Part shown: in pieces, positions 29,259 to 37,546 of the stretch
Layout of the letters: the number at the start of each line of letters is the position of its first letter
Position numbering within the stretch: position 1 is the stretch's first letter
From: Affinundibacterium seohonense
Lineage (GTDB): Bacteria; Pseudomonadota; Gammaproteobacteria; Burkholderiales; Burkholderiaceae_D
Assembly (NCBI RefSeq): GCF_014284305.1
Contig: NZ_JACOFW010000013.1
Location: 57,093 to 121,092, forward strand
Length of the DNA: 64,000 bases
Direction of reading: 5' to 3'
The notes under the pieces: generated by a model
Databases searched by the model: none
Seen by the model: only the letters and a program-made list of their open reading frames with translations
Told to the model about the DNA's origin: nothing
Made by a program: the position numbers and the translations under genes

Positions 29259-30110
29259 TTATTTATTCACATTCACAAGTGGCGTCGCATTTCCCAAGAG
29301 TACCGTGTTGCCGGCCTTTGATGCCACTGCAATTGCCGCATCGCGATGGATCTCTGCCAGACGTAATTCTTTTAACGCTGGGGTGAGCGATTCGCTAATG
29401 ATTTTATTCGCTTTGGCTTCACCTTCTGCCTGCACGATCAGACGTTCGGCTTCGGCGCGGGCGAGATCAACTTCTTTCAGTTTCTTTTGGATCGCTTGAT
29501 CGGTCTCTGCACGTTGGCGAATGGCAGCTTCGATGGCGGGATCCGTCAGCAGATTACGTACGTTGACGGCGGTAATCAAAAAAGCGCCCTTGTCATTGGC
29601 GTCTAACTCCGCTTGTAAGCTAGCTCTAACCATCTCGGCTAATTCGGTGCGTTTGGTATGCATGGTGGTGGCGTCAAGTTGGGCGATCGACTTATAGACC
29701 GATTCACGTGCCTCACGTGAGACTCGGCTATAGGCCATCACTAAGTCACTGGTGCCATCTCTGACGACTTGCTTATGCTGTACGACATCGCCTTGGTATT
29801 TAGTGTAGAGAGCAGGAATGGCCGCTGGCATGGTTTTGAAATAGATGTCGATATCGACGTCTTTCATGGTTAAGTTATCGCGGCTTTTTGGCGTCATATC
29901 TTGTAGTTGAAAATTCACTTCTTTTGCCGTGAATTCATCAACCGTTTTAAATACCGTGAAATAGACGCCAGGTGGTAGGGCATCTTTGCCAACTTTGCCT
30001 AAAGTACGTTCGACACCGACATTGCCGGTGTCGATTTGGGTACATCCAGTCATGAACGCTGCTAAGCTGATAAGTCCAATTGGGGCGATTTTTGTGAGGC
30101 GTGATTTCAT
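29259..30110 (-). CDS. SPFH/prohibitin-family lipoprotein
   Basis: A 283-residue SPFH (Band 7) protein. Instead of a membrane helix it begins with a signal peptide and lipobox, AAFMTGC, so Cys23 should be lipidated; the next residue is Thr, which by the Lol rule would send it to the outer membrane. The SPFH domain covers about residues 30-200, then a coiled coil of Ala/Glu/Lys (about 205-255). The C-terminal LLGNATPLVNV is typical of bacterial prohibitin-like proteins. SPFH proteins build large ring- or cage-like assemblies and hold partner proteases. A small membrane protein gene lies directly upstream (13-base gap) and is the likely partner. Confidence 0.85.
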   Translation of the reverse strand: MKSRLTKIAPIGLISLAAFMTGCTQIDTGNVGVERTLGKVGKDALPPGVYFTVFKTVDEFTAKEVNFQLQDMTPKSRDNLTMKDVDIDIYFKTMPAAIPALYTKYQGDVVQHKQVVRDGTSDLVMAYSRVSREARESVYKSIAQLDATTMHTKRTELAEMVRASLQAELDANDKGAFLITAVNVRNLLTDPAIEAAIRQRAETDQAIQKKLKEVDLARAEAERLIVQAEGEAKANKIISESLTPALKELRLAEIHRDAAIAVASKAGNTVLLGNATPLVNVNK

Positions 30111-30123
30111 GATTTTTCCTGAA

Positions 30124-30315
30124 TTAGAGTAAATGTAGCGCCGGTGTGTAATAGGCGATGATCAATAAAACGATAAGAAATAGGCCGAAGGCTATCAAGC
30201 GAAAGGCGTGACGAGCTAAAGTTTTGCTGGCGTTTTTTCGAGTTAGTGGGCTGGTTAGGTTCCAGCAGCCATACAGCACCAATGCGCCGATTAGTATCAT
30301 CACAAAATGTTTCAT
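30124..30315 (-). CDS. Small membrane protein next to the SPFH gene
   Basis: A 63-residue protein with two membrane segments, at about residues 4-19 and 40-58, joined by a basic loop (TRKNASKTLARHAFR). The ATG at 30315 has AAGGAA upstream; an in-frame GTG just before it is less likely. It is not recognised as a known family. It ends 13 bases before the SPFH lipoprotein gene on the same strand, so it is probably co-transcribed and could be its membrane partner. Confidence 0.65.
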   Translation of the reverse strand: MKHFVMILIGALVLYGCWNLTSPLTRKNASKTLARHAFRLIAFGLFLIVLLIIAYYTPALHLL

Positions 30316-30594
30316 CACCGTTCCTTTCTGTTGATCGCTGAATTACTTAAATTTTGCCTGGCGAGTCGCCCTTCATAAAGCTGACTCATTTGCCAGAAAT
30401 CTTCATCGCTCGTAAATCATTTGAGTTTTGAAAAACAGAGTGTAGTTTTTTTATGGCGTCAGCACTAGAAAAATCATCAGGTAATTGGTGTCATAAAACA
30501 CCGATGCTTTCTTTGCGTAGCGTGAAATTACGGTGCTCCTGAGAATTTGTTACACTGTGACCATTCGTCTCTCCTCATTTTCCTCAGGTTGCGC

Positions 30595-31488
30595 GTGTCA
30601 TCCACAGCATTTTTCTTAGTTGTTCTCGCTGGTCTTATTCATGCACTTTGGAATATCGCTGCCAAAAAAGCTGGAGGCGATATTCGTTTTGCAGGCTTTA
30701 GCTCACTGATCATGACCGTTGTATGGGCGCCAGTCGGTTTGTATGTCGGATGGGATGTCGTGCCGCAGTGGGGTTGGTTGGAGTGGGCGTTTATCAGTGC
30801 CAGTGGGGTGTTGCATGTGCTCTACTTCATTACTTTATTGCGAGGCTACCGCAATGCAGATTTGACCGTGGTGTATCCGTTGGCACGTGGTTCTGGACCG
30901 CTGCTTTCCTCCGCGGTGGCAATTTTGTTTTTGGGCGAGCATCTCAGTTTGCTTGGCGGTTTCGGCATTGTGGCCGTGGTCGGCGGGGTGTTCTTGATTG
31001 CAGGTGGACGCCAATTACTGGCTTCACTATGTCAGCGTGAAGAAAAAACGCAACAGCAATTGCGGGTACGTAAAGGTATTTTTTATGGCCTATTTACTGG
31101 CTTATTTATTGCTGCGTATACCGTGCTTGATGCTTATGCGGTGAAAGTTTTGTTGTTGTCACCAATTTTGATCGATTATTTTGGCAATTTCCCCCGGCTG
31201 TTGGTGTTGCTACCGGCACTCTTGCGCGACCGTGAAGCGACTCGCACTGCTTGGCGTAAAGAGTGGAAATATGCAATGATCGTTGCCTGCGTCAGTCCCA
31301 TTTCCTATGTTTTGGTGCTGTATGCGATACAGACAGCACCATTGAGTCATGTTGCGCCGGCTCGCGAGGTCTCTATGTTATTCGCGGCGCTAATTGGCGG
31401 CCATTTACTGGACGAAGGCGATCGCATGCAAAGAGTGCTTGGCGCCTTGTTGATCGCAGCAGGCGTGATTGCTCTTGGAACGTCGTAA
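30595..31488 (+). CDS. EamA/DMT-family transporter
   Basis: A 297-residue inner-membrane protein with ten predicted membrane segments in two EamA halves, the usual plan for drug/metabolite exporters. Family features include the start FFLVVLAGLIHALWNIAAKK, the mid-region LTVVYPLARGSGPLLSSAVA and the second half ending in GALLIAAGVIAL. The start is a GTG at 30595 with a weak AGG upstream; the frame extends to a TTG at 30547 without support. The substrate is unknown. It converges with the coiled-coil gene, the stops being 18 bases apart. Confidence 0.85.
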   Translation: MSSTAFFLVVLAGLIHALWNIAAKKAGGDIRFAGFSSLIMTVVWAPVGLYVGWDVVPQWGWLEWAFISASGVLHVLYFITLLRGYRNADLTVVYPLARGSGPLLSSAVAILFLGEHLSLLGGFGIVAVVGGVFLIAGGRQLLASLCQREEKTQQQLRVRKGIFYGLFTGLFIAAYTVLDAYAVKVLLLSPILIDYFGNFPRLLVLLPALLRDREATRTAWRKEWKYAMIVACVSPISYVLVLYAIQTAPLSHVAPAREVSMLFAALIGGHLLDEGDRMQRVLGALLIAAGVIALGTS

Positions 31489-31506
31489 GCCACGCCAAAC
31501 AATATC

Positions 31507-34155
31507 TCAGGGCTTAATTTGCTGGTAATTTTTATCTAACTTCGGCTGAAATAATTGTGCATCCACAGTGGGGGCGACGGTGTTTGGTATCGGTGTGTTC
31601 AGCGTAGTTTTTTTACCAGTTTGCACGGTTGCAGGTTTGGGCTTAGCTGCATTTTGTGCCTCTTGTTGTTGCCACCACCAATAGCCAGTCAGCGCGATTC
31701 CGGCAGTGATGACAATGGCAATGGCACCAGTACTCAAGCCCGATTTGGAACGATTCACACTTTCCAAATACAGCTCAAATTCATCTTTGCGATCTATCGA
31801 CATCAGGTTGGTGCCTGGTGTCAGGTTGTCGTCGGCTGGTACACGTATAGCAACCAGTTCCTCGGGAGCCGCTTCTAGTTGATCAATTGCTAAACGCAGT
31901 TGAGGATCTTGTAGTTGTTGCCGTTCTTGTTCACGAGTATCTGCTTGCTCGGCGAGTTGTTGTCGCTTTTCGGCCAGCGCTTGTGCTTGATCCTCGGCGA
32001 TCTGGCGCGCTCGTTCGGCCGCCATAGCTTGCTCTTCGCGTTCTAGTCTTTCCTGTTCAGCGGCAATAGCGAGTGACTCTTGTTCAGCACGATCCTGCGC
32101 GAGGCGTTCTGCTTCCTGTGCCCGCATGTGACGTTGCTGAGCAACGACCGTAGCAACCTTTTCGGCATTGAGTCTGGCTTTGGCTTTGGCGTATAAGTCT
32201 TTTTCCTGTGCAATTTTTTGATGTGCCTGAGCGAGCAGAAGACGTTCTTGCCCGGCGAGTTCATTGAGGGTGTCGATGTCCGTATTTAAGCTGATCAACT
32301 CAGCATCTAGTGCTGCACGTTCGACTTGTAAAGTCTGAGCCTGCTGTTCTTGCTCTTGACGATCATGTGTCAGTGCTGCTAATTGCTGTTCTGCTTGTGC
32401 TTTGCGCTCTTTGACGGCGGTGTGTCGCTCAAGTAATTGATGCAGTTCCTCACTCTGCAATGCCACGTGTGTTTCTTGTTCCAAACGTGCCTGCAGTAAT
32501 TGTTCGGTTTCTGTTTCTAGGGCGAGTTGCGCTCGGGTGCTCTGGATTAATTCTGCTTCTGTTAATTGTCTTTGTTCTTGCAAACGTTGGGCATTGAGTT
32601 CTGCCTGCTGTCTTGCCTGTAGCTGTTGCTGTACTTGGATCGAGGCTGCGACTCTTTCTCGCGCGAGCTTCTCGGCTTCGGCTTCGGTGATCGCTAGTTG
32701 CTGCGCCGCTTCAAGTAGTGCGGTTTCGTGGGCTAAACGCAGCTGTTCCGACTCGAGTGTCAGGCTATCATTGAGTTGGCTTTGCTTCACCGTGGTTATT
32801 GCATCATGCTCGGCTTGCAAGCGCTTTTGCGCAAGTCGTTCCGCCTCTTGGGCTGCGGCTAAATGTAGTGCTGAAACCTGTTCTGCACTTTGTTCAGCGC
32901 GCAGGCGGGCTTCGACCTGCACGAGTAAATCTGTTTCCGCAGCGAGCTTGCGTTGACTGTGCTTTAGTGCCTCATGTTCGGCGATCGCTCGTTCTTCCGC
33001 TTTGAGTGTCGCCAATGATTCCAGCTCTAATTTTTCTTTGGTTGCCCGCTCCGCCTCGTCATCCGCAATGGAGATTGCTAAAGCAGATTCCATTAAGGCC
33101 GTTTCTGCTTGTACTTTTTCTTGTATCAGTGCACGAAGTTCTGCCTCGCTGGCAATGCGCTCTTGGACTTTTTGTTCGGCGACACGGCTGATTAACAAAC
33201 GTTCCGTGCTCTTTAACTTGGCTTCGCGTTCTAGTGCGACTTTGATTTTTGTCGCTCGCAATAATTCACTTTCCGCTTCCACTTTGGCGTTGTTGACGCG
33301 AATTTGTTCAGCTTCTAAGGCTTCCTGTCGAATGAATTCTTGTCCTGCAGCTTGCTCGGCTTGTTGTTTTTCACGGGCGATGCGTTCGCATTCTAAATCC
33401 GCTTGAATTCTCTTTTGAATTTTGTCTTGCAGCGCTAGCTCTGTTGTGGATTTTTGCAGGCTAGTTTGCGCAAGTTCTTGTTCTGCGGCCAGGCGTAATT
33501 GTGCTTGTTCTAAGGCAGCTTGCTCCGCGAGCTCGCTATTTTTCAGTGCTTGCAATAGGGCAGTCTCTGCCTGCAATTTTTCTTGCGCTGCTTGCTGCGC
33601 TTCAGTATCGATCCTCAAGCGTTCTTTCGCAGCCAATTCGATCTTCTGATTGGTTTCTAGTTGAGTTTGCGCGGCAACTTTTGCTGCTGTTTCATTCGCC
33701 AATAGTTGTTGGGCGCTTTGTAATAATTGCTCTTCTAATGCCAATTTTGCCAATGCGGCTTGTTCTGCTTGTTGCTCCGCCGTCAGTCTTTGCGTGCTTG
33801 TTTCCAATGCCTGCTGTTCACTATCGAGTCTTTGCTGTGCTAGTTTTTCTGCTTGTTTTTCCGCTAGCAGACGATTTCTCACCTTGAGTAATAAATCCTG
33901 TTCAAAATTTGTGCGGCTGTTGGCGTCGATCAACATATCGCGCTCGACTTTTGATCTGGCGTAAGCTGCCTGTTGTAAATTCCATTCTTTGTCTATCTGA
34001 TCCAAAATGCTCTCATGTTGCTTTTCATCGCCTACATTATTCTCTGGCGAACTAGCTTGCGCTAAAACAGAGTTCTTAGCGAGCTCACTTTTTTCATCGT
34101 CAATACTGAAATCCATTGAACGACCTAACAGTGATTGCTTAAGGTGTTTAAACAT
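31507..34155 (-). CDS. Large coiled-coil membrane protein with ~36 tandem 14-residue repeats
   Basis: An 882-residue protein of no family I recognise. Residues 94-597 can be cut into 36 consecutive 14-residue units without a gap. The loose consensus is x-R-L-x-A-E, then six variable residues, then A-x, for example QRLTAEQQAEQAAL and KRLQAEHDAITTVK. Fourteen residues are two heptads, so this should be one long left-handed coiled coil of about 75 nm. More coiled coil follows to about residue 730. A membrane segment at about 809-827 (TGAIAIVITAGIALTG) precedes a 55-residue Pro/Lys/Thr tail. The first 90 residues are soluble and charged, with no signal peptide. The coiled coil is thus probably cytoplasmic and the tail periplasmic. 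Composition is very rich in Ala, Glu, Gln and Leu. Single gene. Confidence 0.8.
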   Translation of the reverse strand: MFKHLKQSLLGRSMDFSIDDEKSELAKNSVLAQASSPENNVGDEKQHESILDQIDKEWNLQQAAYARSKVERDMLIDANSRTNFEQDLLLKVRNRLLAEKQAEKLAQQRLDSEQQALETSTQRLTAEQQAEQAALAKLALEEQLLQSAQQLLANETAAKVAAQTQLETNQKIELAAKERLRIDTEAQQAAQEKLQAETALLQALKNSELAEQAALEQAQLRLAAEQELAQTSLQKSTTELALQDKIQKRIQADLECERIAREKQQAEQAAGQEFIRQEALEAEQIRVNNAKVEAESELLRATKIKVALEREAKLKSTERLLISRVAEQKVQERIASEAELRALIQEKVQAETALMESALAISIADDEAERATKEKLELESLATLKAEERAIAEHEALKHSQRKLAAETDLLVQVEARLRAEQSAEQVSALHLAAAQEAERLAQKRLQAEHDAITTVKQSQLNDSLTLESEQLRLAHETALLEAAQQLAITEAEAEKLARERVAASIQVQQQLQARQQAELNAQRLQEQRQLTEAELIQSTRAQLALETETEQLLQARLEQETHVALQSEELHQLLERHTAVKERKAQAEQQLAALTHDRQEQEQQAQTLQVERAALDAELISLNTDIDTLNELAGQERLLLAQAHQKIAQEKDLYAKAKARLNAEKVATVVAQQRHMRAQEAERLAQDRAEQESLAIAAEQERLEREEQAMAAERARQIAEDQAQALAEKRQQLAEQADTREQERQQLQDPQLRLAIDQLEAAPEELVAIRVPADDNLTPGTNLMSIDRKDEFELYLESVNRSKSGLSTGAIAIVITAGIALTGYWWWQQQEAQNAAKPKPATVQTGKKTTLNTPIPNTVAPTVDAQLFQPKLDKNYQQIKP

Positions 34156-34456
34156 GAAAGAAGCCTAGACCTAAAAAAATTGCACAGGAAAACAATTTGA
34201 TGAAAATTGGAATAATTTTTATTATCATCAAATCAAGGGATTGCTTAACATTTTACCGAAAATTAAGCTGAAGTCTTTCGTCGTTGACCTGCGATATCTT
34301 CTTGCAACGTGTAAAACCACACTTTTGCGTGTTTCTTCGTCAGAGTTTGGAACTTTTTGCGGGGTGCACGCTCAAACTGGCGGGGCTTAAATTCAAGAAA
34401 TGTTCTAAAAGAATAAAAGTCTACTCTCTCTTTTCCCACCTCATGGAGTCAACATA
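34156..34456. other. Intergenic region between the coiled-coil protein and M1 peptidase genes
   Basis: Divergent promoter region of about 300 bases. It is AT-rich just upstream of the coiled-coil gene (AATAATTTTTATTATCATC) and holds no open frame with coding character. Nothing else is recognised. Confidence 0.6.
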
Positions 34457-36829
34457 ATGCGTTTGCCTGTTTCATTAGTGCTCTTATGTTTGAGCATGCC
34501 CGCCTTTGCCGGTGCTCAATCCGACGATAAATTTCGTCAAATAGAAGATTTGTTACCGACGCCAACGTCGATTCGTGCTGCCTCTGGCGCACCTGGTCAC
34601 GCTTACTGGCAACAACGCGCCGATTATGTGATTCGCGCGAGTCTTGATGAGTCCAAGCGTGCTATCACTGGCGCAGAGACCATTACTTATCATAATAATT
34701 CTCCAGATACTTTGAATTACTTGTGGGTGCAACTGGATCAAAACATTTTCCGTTCCGATTCTGATGCCAACACAACACGGACCTTACCTTCTCGTGATGC
34801 GTGGAAAAACCCGAATGCTGTGAGTTTTCAAGCCATGGCAGCGATGAATGAGCGCGATAAGTTCGAAGGCGGCTTCAAAATTACCAGTGTCAAAGGCGCG
34901 GATGGTCAGGCCTTGAAGCACGTGATTAATCGCACCATGATGCGAATTGACTTGCCGCAAAGCTTGAAGCCGGGCGCTAAGTATGTATTTAGCATCGATT
35001 GGAACTACAACATTGGTAACGGTAAAGTGCTCGGTGGTCGTGACGGTTATGAGCATTTTAAAGAAGATAAAAACGATATCTTTGAAATCGCACAATGGTT
35101 CCCACGCATGGCAGCTTACTACGATGTTTACGGCTGGCAGCATAAACAGTTCTTGGGTTCAGGTGAATTTACCTTGGAATTTGGCGACTATGATGTGCAA
35201 TTGACGGTGCCTAGCGATCACGTGGTTGCTGCGACTGGTGAATTGACGAACGGCGACAAGATCTTGACAGCGACGCAACGCGATCGTTTGAAGCAAGCGC
35301 GCACAGCAAAAACGCCGGTGGCGATTGTGACGCAAAAAGAAGCCGAAGAAGCAGAGAAAACACGTACGACTTCAAGCAAGACTTGGCATTTCAAAGCGAA
35401 GAATGTGCGTGACTTTGCTTGGGCAACTTCGCGTAAATACATCTGGGATGCACAGGGCTACAAGACTGGCTCCAGCACTGGTTTAGCGATGTCTTTCTAT
35501 CCGAAAGAAGGCAATCCTTTATGGGGACAATACTCCACGCAGGCGATCATTCATACGATTGAACAATACAATAAATTCTCGCTCGATTATCCATATCCGA
35601 CCGCGCAATCAGTCAATGGCCCACAAGGCGGTATGGAATATCCTATGTTGTCCTTTAATGGTGGTCGTCCGACTAAGGATAAAAAAACCGGCGAATTGAC
35701 GTATTCTAAGCGTACTAAATATGGTTTGATCAGCGTGATCATTCATGAAGTTGGTCATAACTATTTCCCGATGATCGTTAACTCTGATGAGCGTCAATGG
35801 ACATGGATGGACGAGGGCTTGAACTCCTTCGTACAAAGTTTGGCAGAACAAGCTTGGGAAGAAAATTATCCTGGCACACGCGGTGAACCACGCGGCATCG
35901 TTGACTACATGAAGAGCCAAAATCAAGTGCCTATCATGACCAACTCAGAATCCATTTTGCAATTTGGTCCAAATGCTTACGCGAAACCAGCGGCTGGCTT
36001 GCACATTTTGCGTGAGACGATTTTAGGTCGTGAATTGTTTGATTTCGCATTTAAAGAGTATTCACAACGTTGGAAATTCAAACGTCCAACGCCAGCAGAT
36101 TTCTTCCGCACCATGGAAGATGCGTCTGGTACGGATCTAGATTGGTTCTGGCGCGGTTGGTTCTACACAACCGATCCAGTTGATATCAGTATCGACGGCA
36201 TCGTTGAATACACAATGTCCACGAAAGATCCAGAAGTTGAAAAAGCATGGCGTCGTGCCCAATTTGCTTCACAGCCAATGTCGACAGCCAATCAGGCAGA
36301 CAAGGGTAAGTTGGAGCGCCGTTTAGATTCCCATCCAGAGCTCAAAGACTTCTACAATCAATATGATGACTTCACCGTCACCAATAAAGATCGCAATACT
36401 TACAATGAGATGATGAAGGGTCTGGAAGAAGACGAAAAAGCGATGCTGAAATCTGGCAAGCATTTCTATCTGGTTGACTTCTCCAACGTCGGGGGTTTGG
36501 TGATGCCTTTGATTTTGGAAGTCGAATTGAAGAGCGGTAAGAAATTGATTCAACGTATCCCGGCAGAAATCTGGCGTTATAACTCCAAAAAGTTCACTAA
36601 GTTGATCGTTACTGATGAACCGATGGTTGGCTTGACGCAAGATCCTTATTTGGAAACAGCCGACATCGATACGAATAACAATTCTTGGCCACGCAAGATC
36701 ACACAATCACGCTTGGAGTTATTTAAAATGCCTCCACCGCCAAGCGACATGATGATGGATTTCAAAACACCTTTGAAGACAGATAAGCCTGAATCCAAAG
36801 ATGCCACGAAACCAGCTGAGAAAAAGTAA
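34457..36829 (+). CDS. Secreted M1-family metallopeptidase
   Basis: A 790-residue zinc peptidase with a Sec signal peptide, cleavage expected after about residue 19 (SMPAFA-GAQ). The N-terminal beta domain carries the usual M1 substrate-binding region with GGMEYPML. The catalytic site is HEVGH (430-434) with the third zinc ligand E453 at the classical 18-residue spacing (HEVGHNYFP...WMDEGLNSF). The C-terminal domain is helical and ends in a Lys/Pro-rich tail. It should cut N-terminal residues from peptides in the periplasm or outside the cell. A DUF6702 gene follows after 95 bases on the same strand, then a TonB-dependent receptor. Confidence 0.92.
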   Translation: MRLPVSLVLLCLSMPAFAGAQSDDKFRQIEDLLPTPTSIRAASGAPGHAYWQQRADYVIRASLDESKRAITGAETITYHNNSPDTLNYLWVQLDQNIFRSDSDANTTRTLPSRDAWKNPNAVSFQAMAAMNERDKFEGGFKITSVKGADGQALKHVINRTMMRIDLPQSLKPGAKYVFSIDWNYNIGNGKVLGGRDGYEHFKEDKNDIFEIAQWFPRMAAYYDVYGWQHKQFLGSGEFTLEFGDYDVQLTVPSDHVVAATGELTNGDKILTATQRDRLKQARTAKTPVAIVTQKEAEEAEKTRTTSSKTWHFKAKNVRDFAWATSRKYIWDAQGYKTGSSTGLAMSFYPKEGNPLWGQYSTQAIIHTIEQYNKFSLDYPYPTAQSVNGPQGGMEYPMLSFNGGRPTKDKKTGELTYSKRTKYGLISVIIHEVGHNYFPMIVNSDERQWTWMDEGLNSFVQSLAEQAWEENYPGTRGEPRGIVDYMKSQNQVPIMTNSESILQFGPNAYAKPAAGLHILRETILGRELFDFAFKEYSQRWKFKRPTPADFFRTMEDASGTDLDWFWRGWFYTTDPVDISIDGIVEYTMSTKDPEVEKAWRRAQFASQPMSTANQADKGKLERRLDSHPELKDFYNQYDDFTVTNKDRNTYNEMMKGLEEDEKAMLKSGKHFYLVDFSNVGGLVMPLILEVELKSGKKLIQRIPAEIWRYNSKKFTKLIVTDEPMVGLTQDPYLETADIDTNNNSWPRKITQSRLELFKMPPPPSDMMMDFKTPLKTDKPESKDATKPAEKK

Positions 36830-36924
36830 GCCTTGGTAAGTTTGCTGGGTTGGTCTGATGTCTGACTGTAGTGCATTAGATCAACCAGCAAATTGGTTTT
36901 TTAGACAGAGAAATTGAGACAAGC

Positions 36925-37458
36925 ATGTTGCGTAGTTTTAGGTTTTTTAAATTCGACTTTCGTGGTGCCTTATTGAGCACATTCGTTTGCACATTAATCT
37001 GTGCATCTATTGGCCTCAGCGCATTCGCACATGCACATCGCTTTCATGCTGGCATCACCGATATCAGCATGAATCCCAATACGGGTAATACCGAATTTGT
37101 GCATACCTTTATGGCGCATGATGTCGAGGCTTTGCTAGAGAATTTATATCAACGCCAGTTTGATTTAAGTGATCCAGAAGATGTCTTAGTGTTCAAGAAA
37201 TATTTTGAAAAGCAATTTGTCCTGAACGATACTGGTGGTGTTCTTCCTTTGAAATGGGTGGGTTTGAAAGTTGATCCAAATAGTGTGATCGTTTTTCAGG
37301 AATTGGAACAACGTGCTTTGCCTGAGCAAGTCAGTATTCGTCAGGCTGTGTTAACAGATTTTTTGATTGATCAGGTGAATACATTGAACATCACCAAGAA
37401 TGGTGTGACCCAGACACACACGTTCACACGTAACCAACGTGAGCAGCGATTGCCTTAA
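36925..37458 (+). CDS. DUF6702-family periplasmic protein
   Basis: A 177-residue protein with an N-terminal hydrophobic segment (about residues 15-36), probably a signal peptide ending near SAFAHAHR. The mature part starts with the DUF6702 pattern HRFHAGITDISMNPNTGNTEF and contains FMAHDVEALL, fitting the family, whose role is not known. Several His residues at the mature N-terminus (HAHRFH) could bind metal, which is only an inference. It sits 95 bases after the M1 peptidase gene and 88 before the TonB receptor, with a terminator-like hairpin in between. Confidence 0.75.
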   Translation: MLRSFRFFKFDFRGALLSTFVCTLICASIGLSAFAHAHRFHAGITDISMNPNTGNTEFVHTFMAHDVEALLENLYQRQFDLSDPEDVLVFKKYFEKQFVLNDTGGVLPLKWVGLKVDPNSVIVFQELEQRALPEQVSIRQAVLTDFLIDQVNTLNITKNGVTQTHTFTRNQREQRLP

Positions 37459-37487
37459 ATGTCATTGCGTTGACAGTGTAAAATTAG

Positions 37488-37509
37488 AGCGCCAGTTGGC
37501 GCTTTTTTT
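37488..37509 (+). terminator. Terminator after the DUF6702 gene
   Basis: Stem AGCGCCA/TGGCGCT with a two-base loop, followed by TTTTTT. It lies between the DUF6702 gene and the TonB receptor gene and so may partly uncouple them. Confidence 0.8.
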
Positions 37510-37546
37510 CAGATAGTAATTTAATCTTTAGAATTTTATTTCATAT

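Noticed and set aside
32365..33876. Regular DNA repeats considered as a CRISPR array or satellite
   Set aside because: The repetition is only at the protein level; codon use varies between units and there are no fixed repeats or spacers.
32537..33887. Long antisense open frames, rich in Ser, Ala and Cys, across the coiled-coil gene
   Set aside because: They arise because the Ala/Glu/Gln/Leu-rich repeats lack stop codons on the opposite strand.
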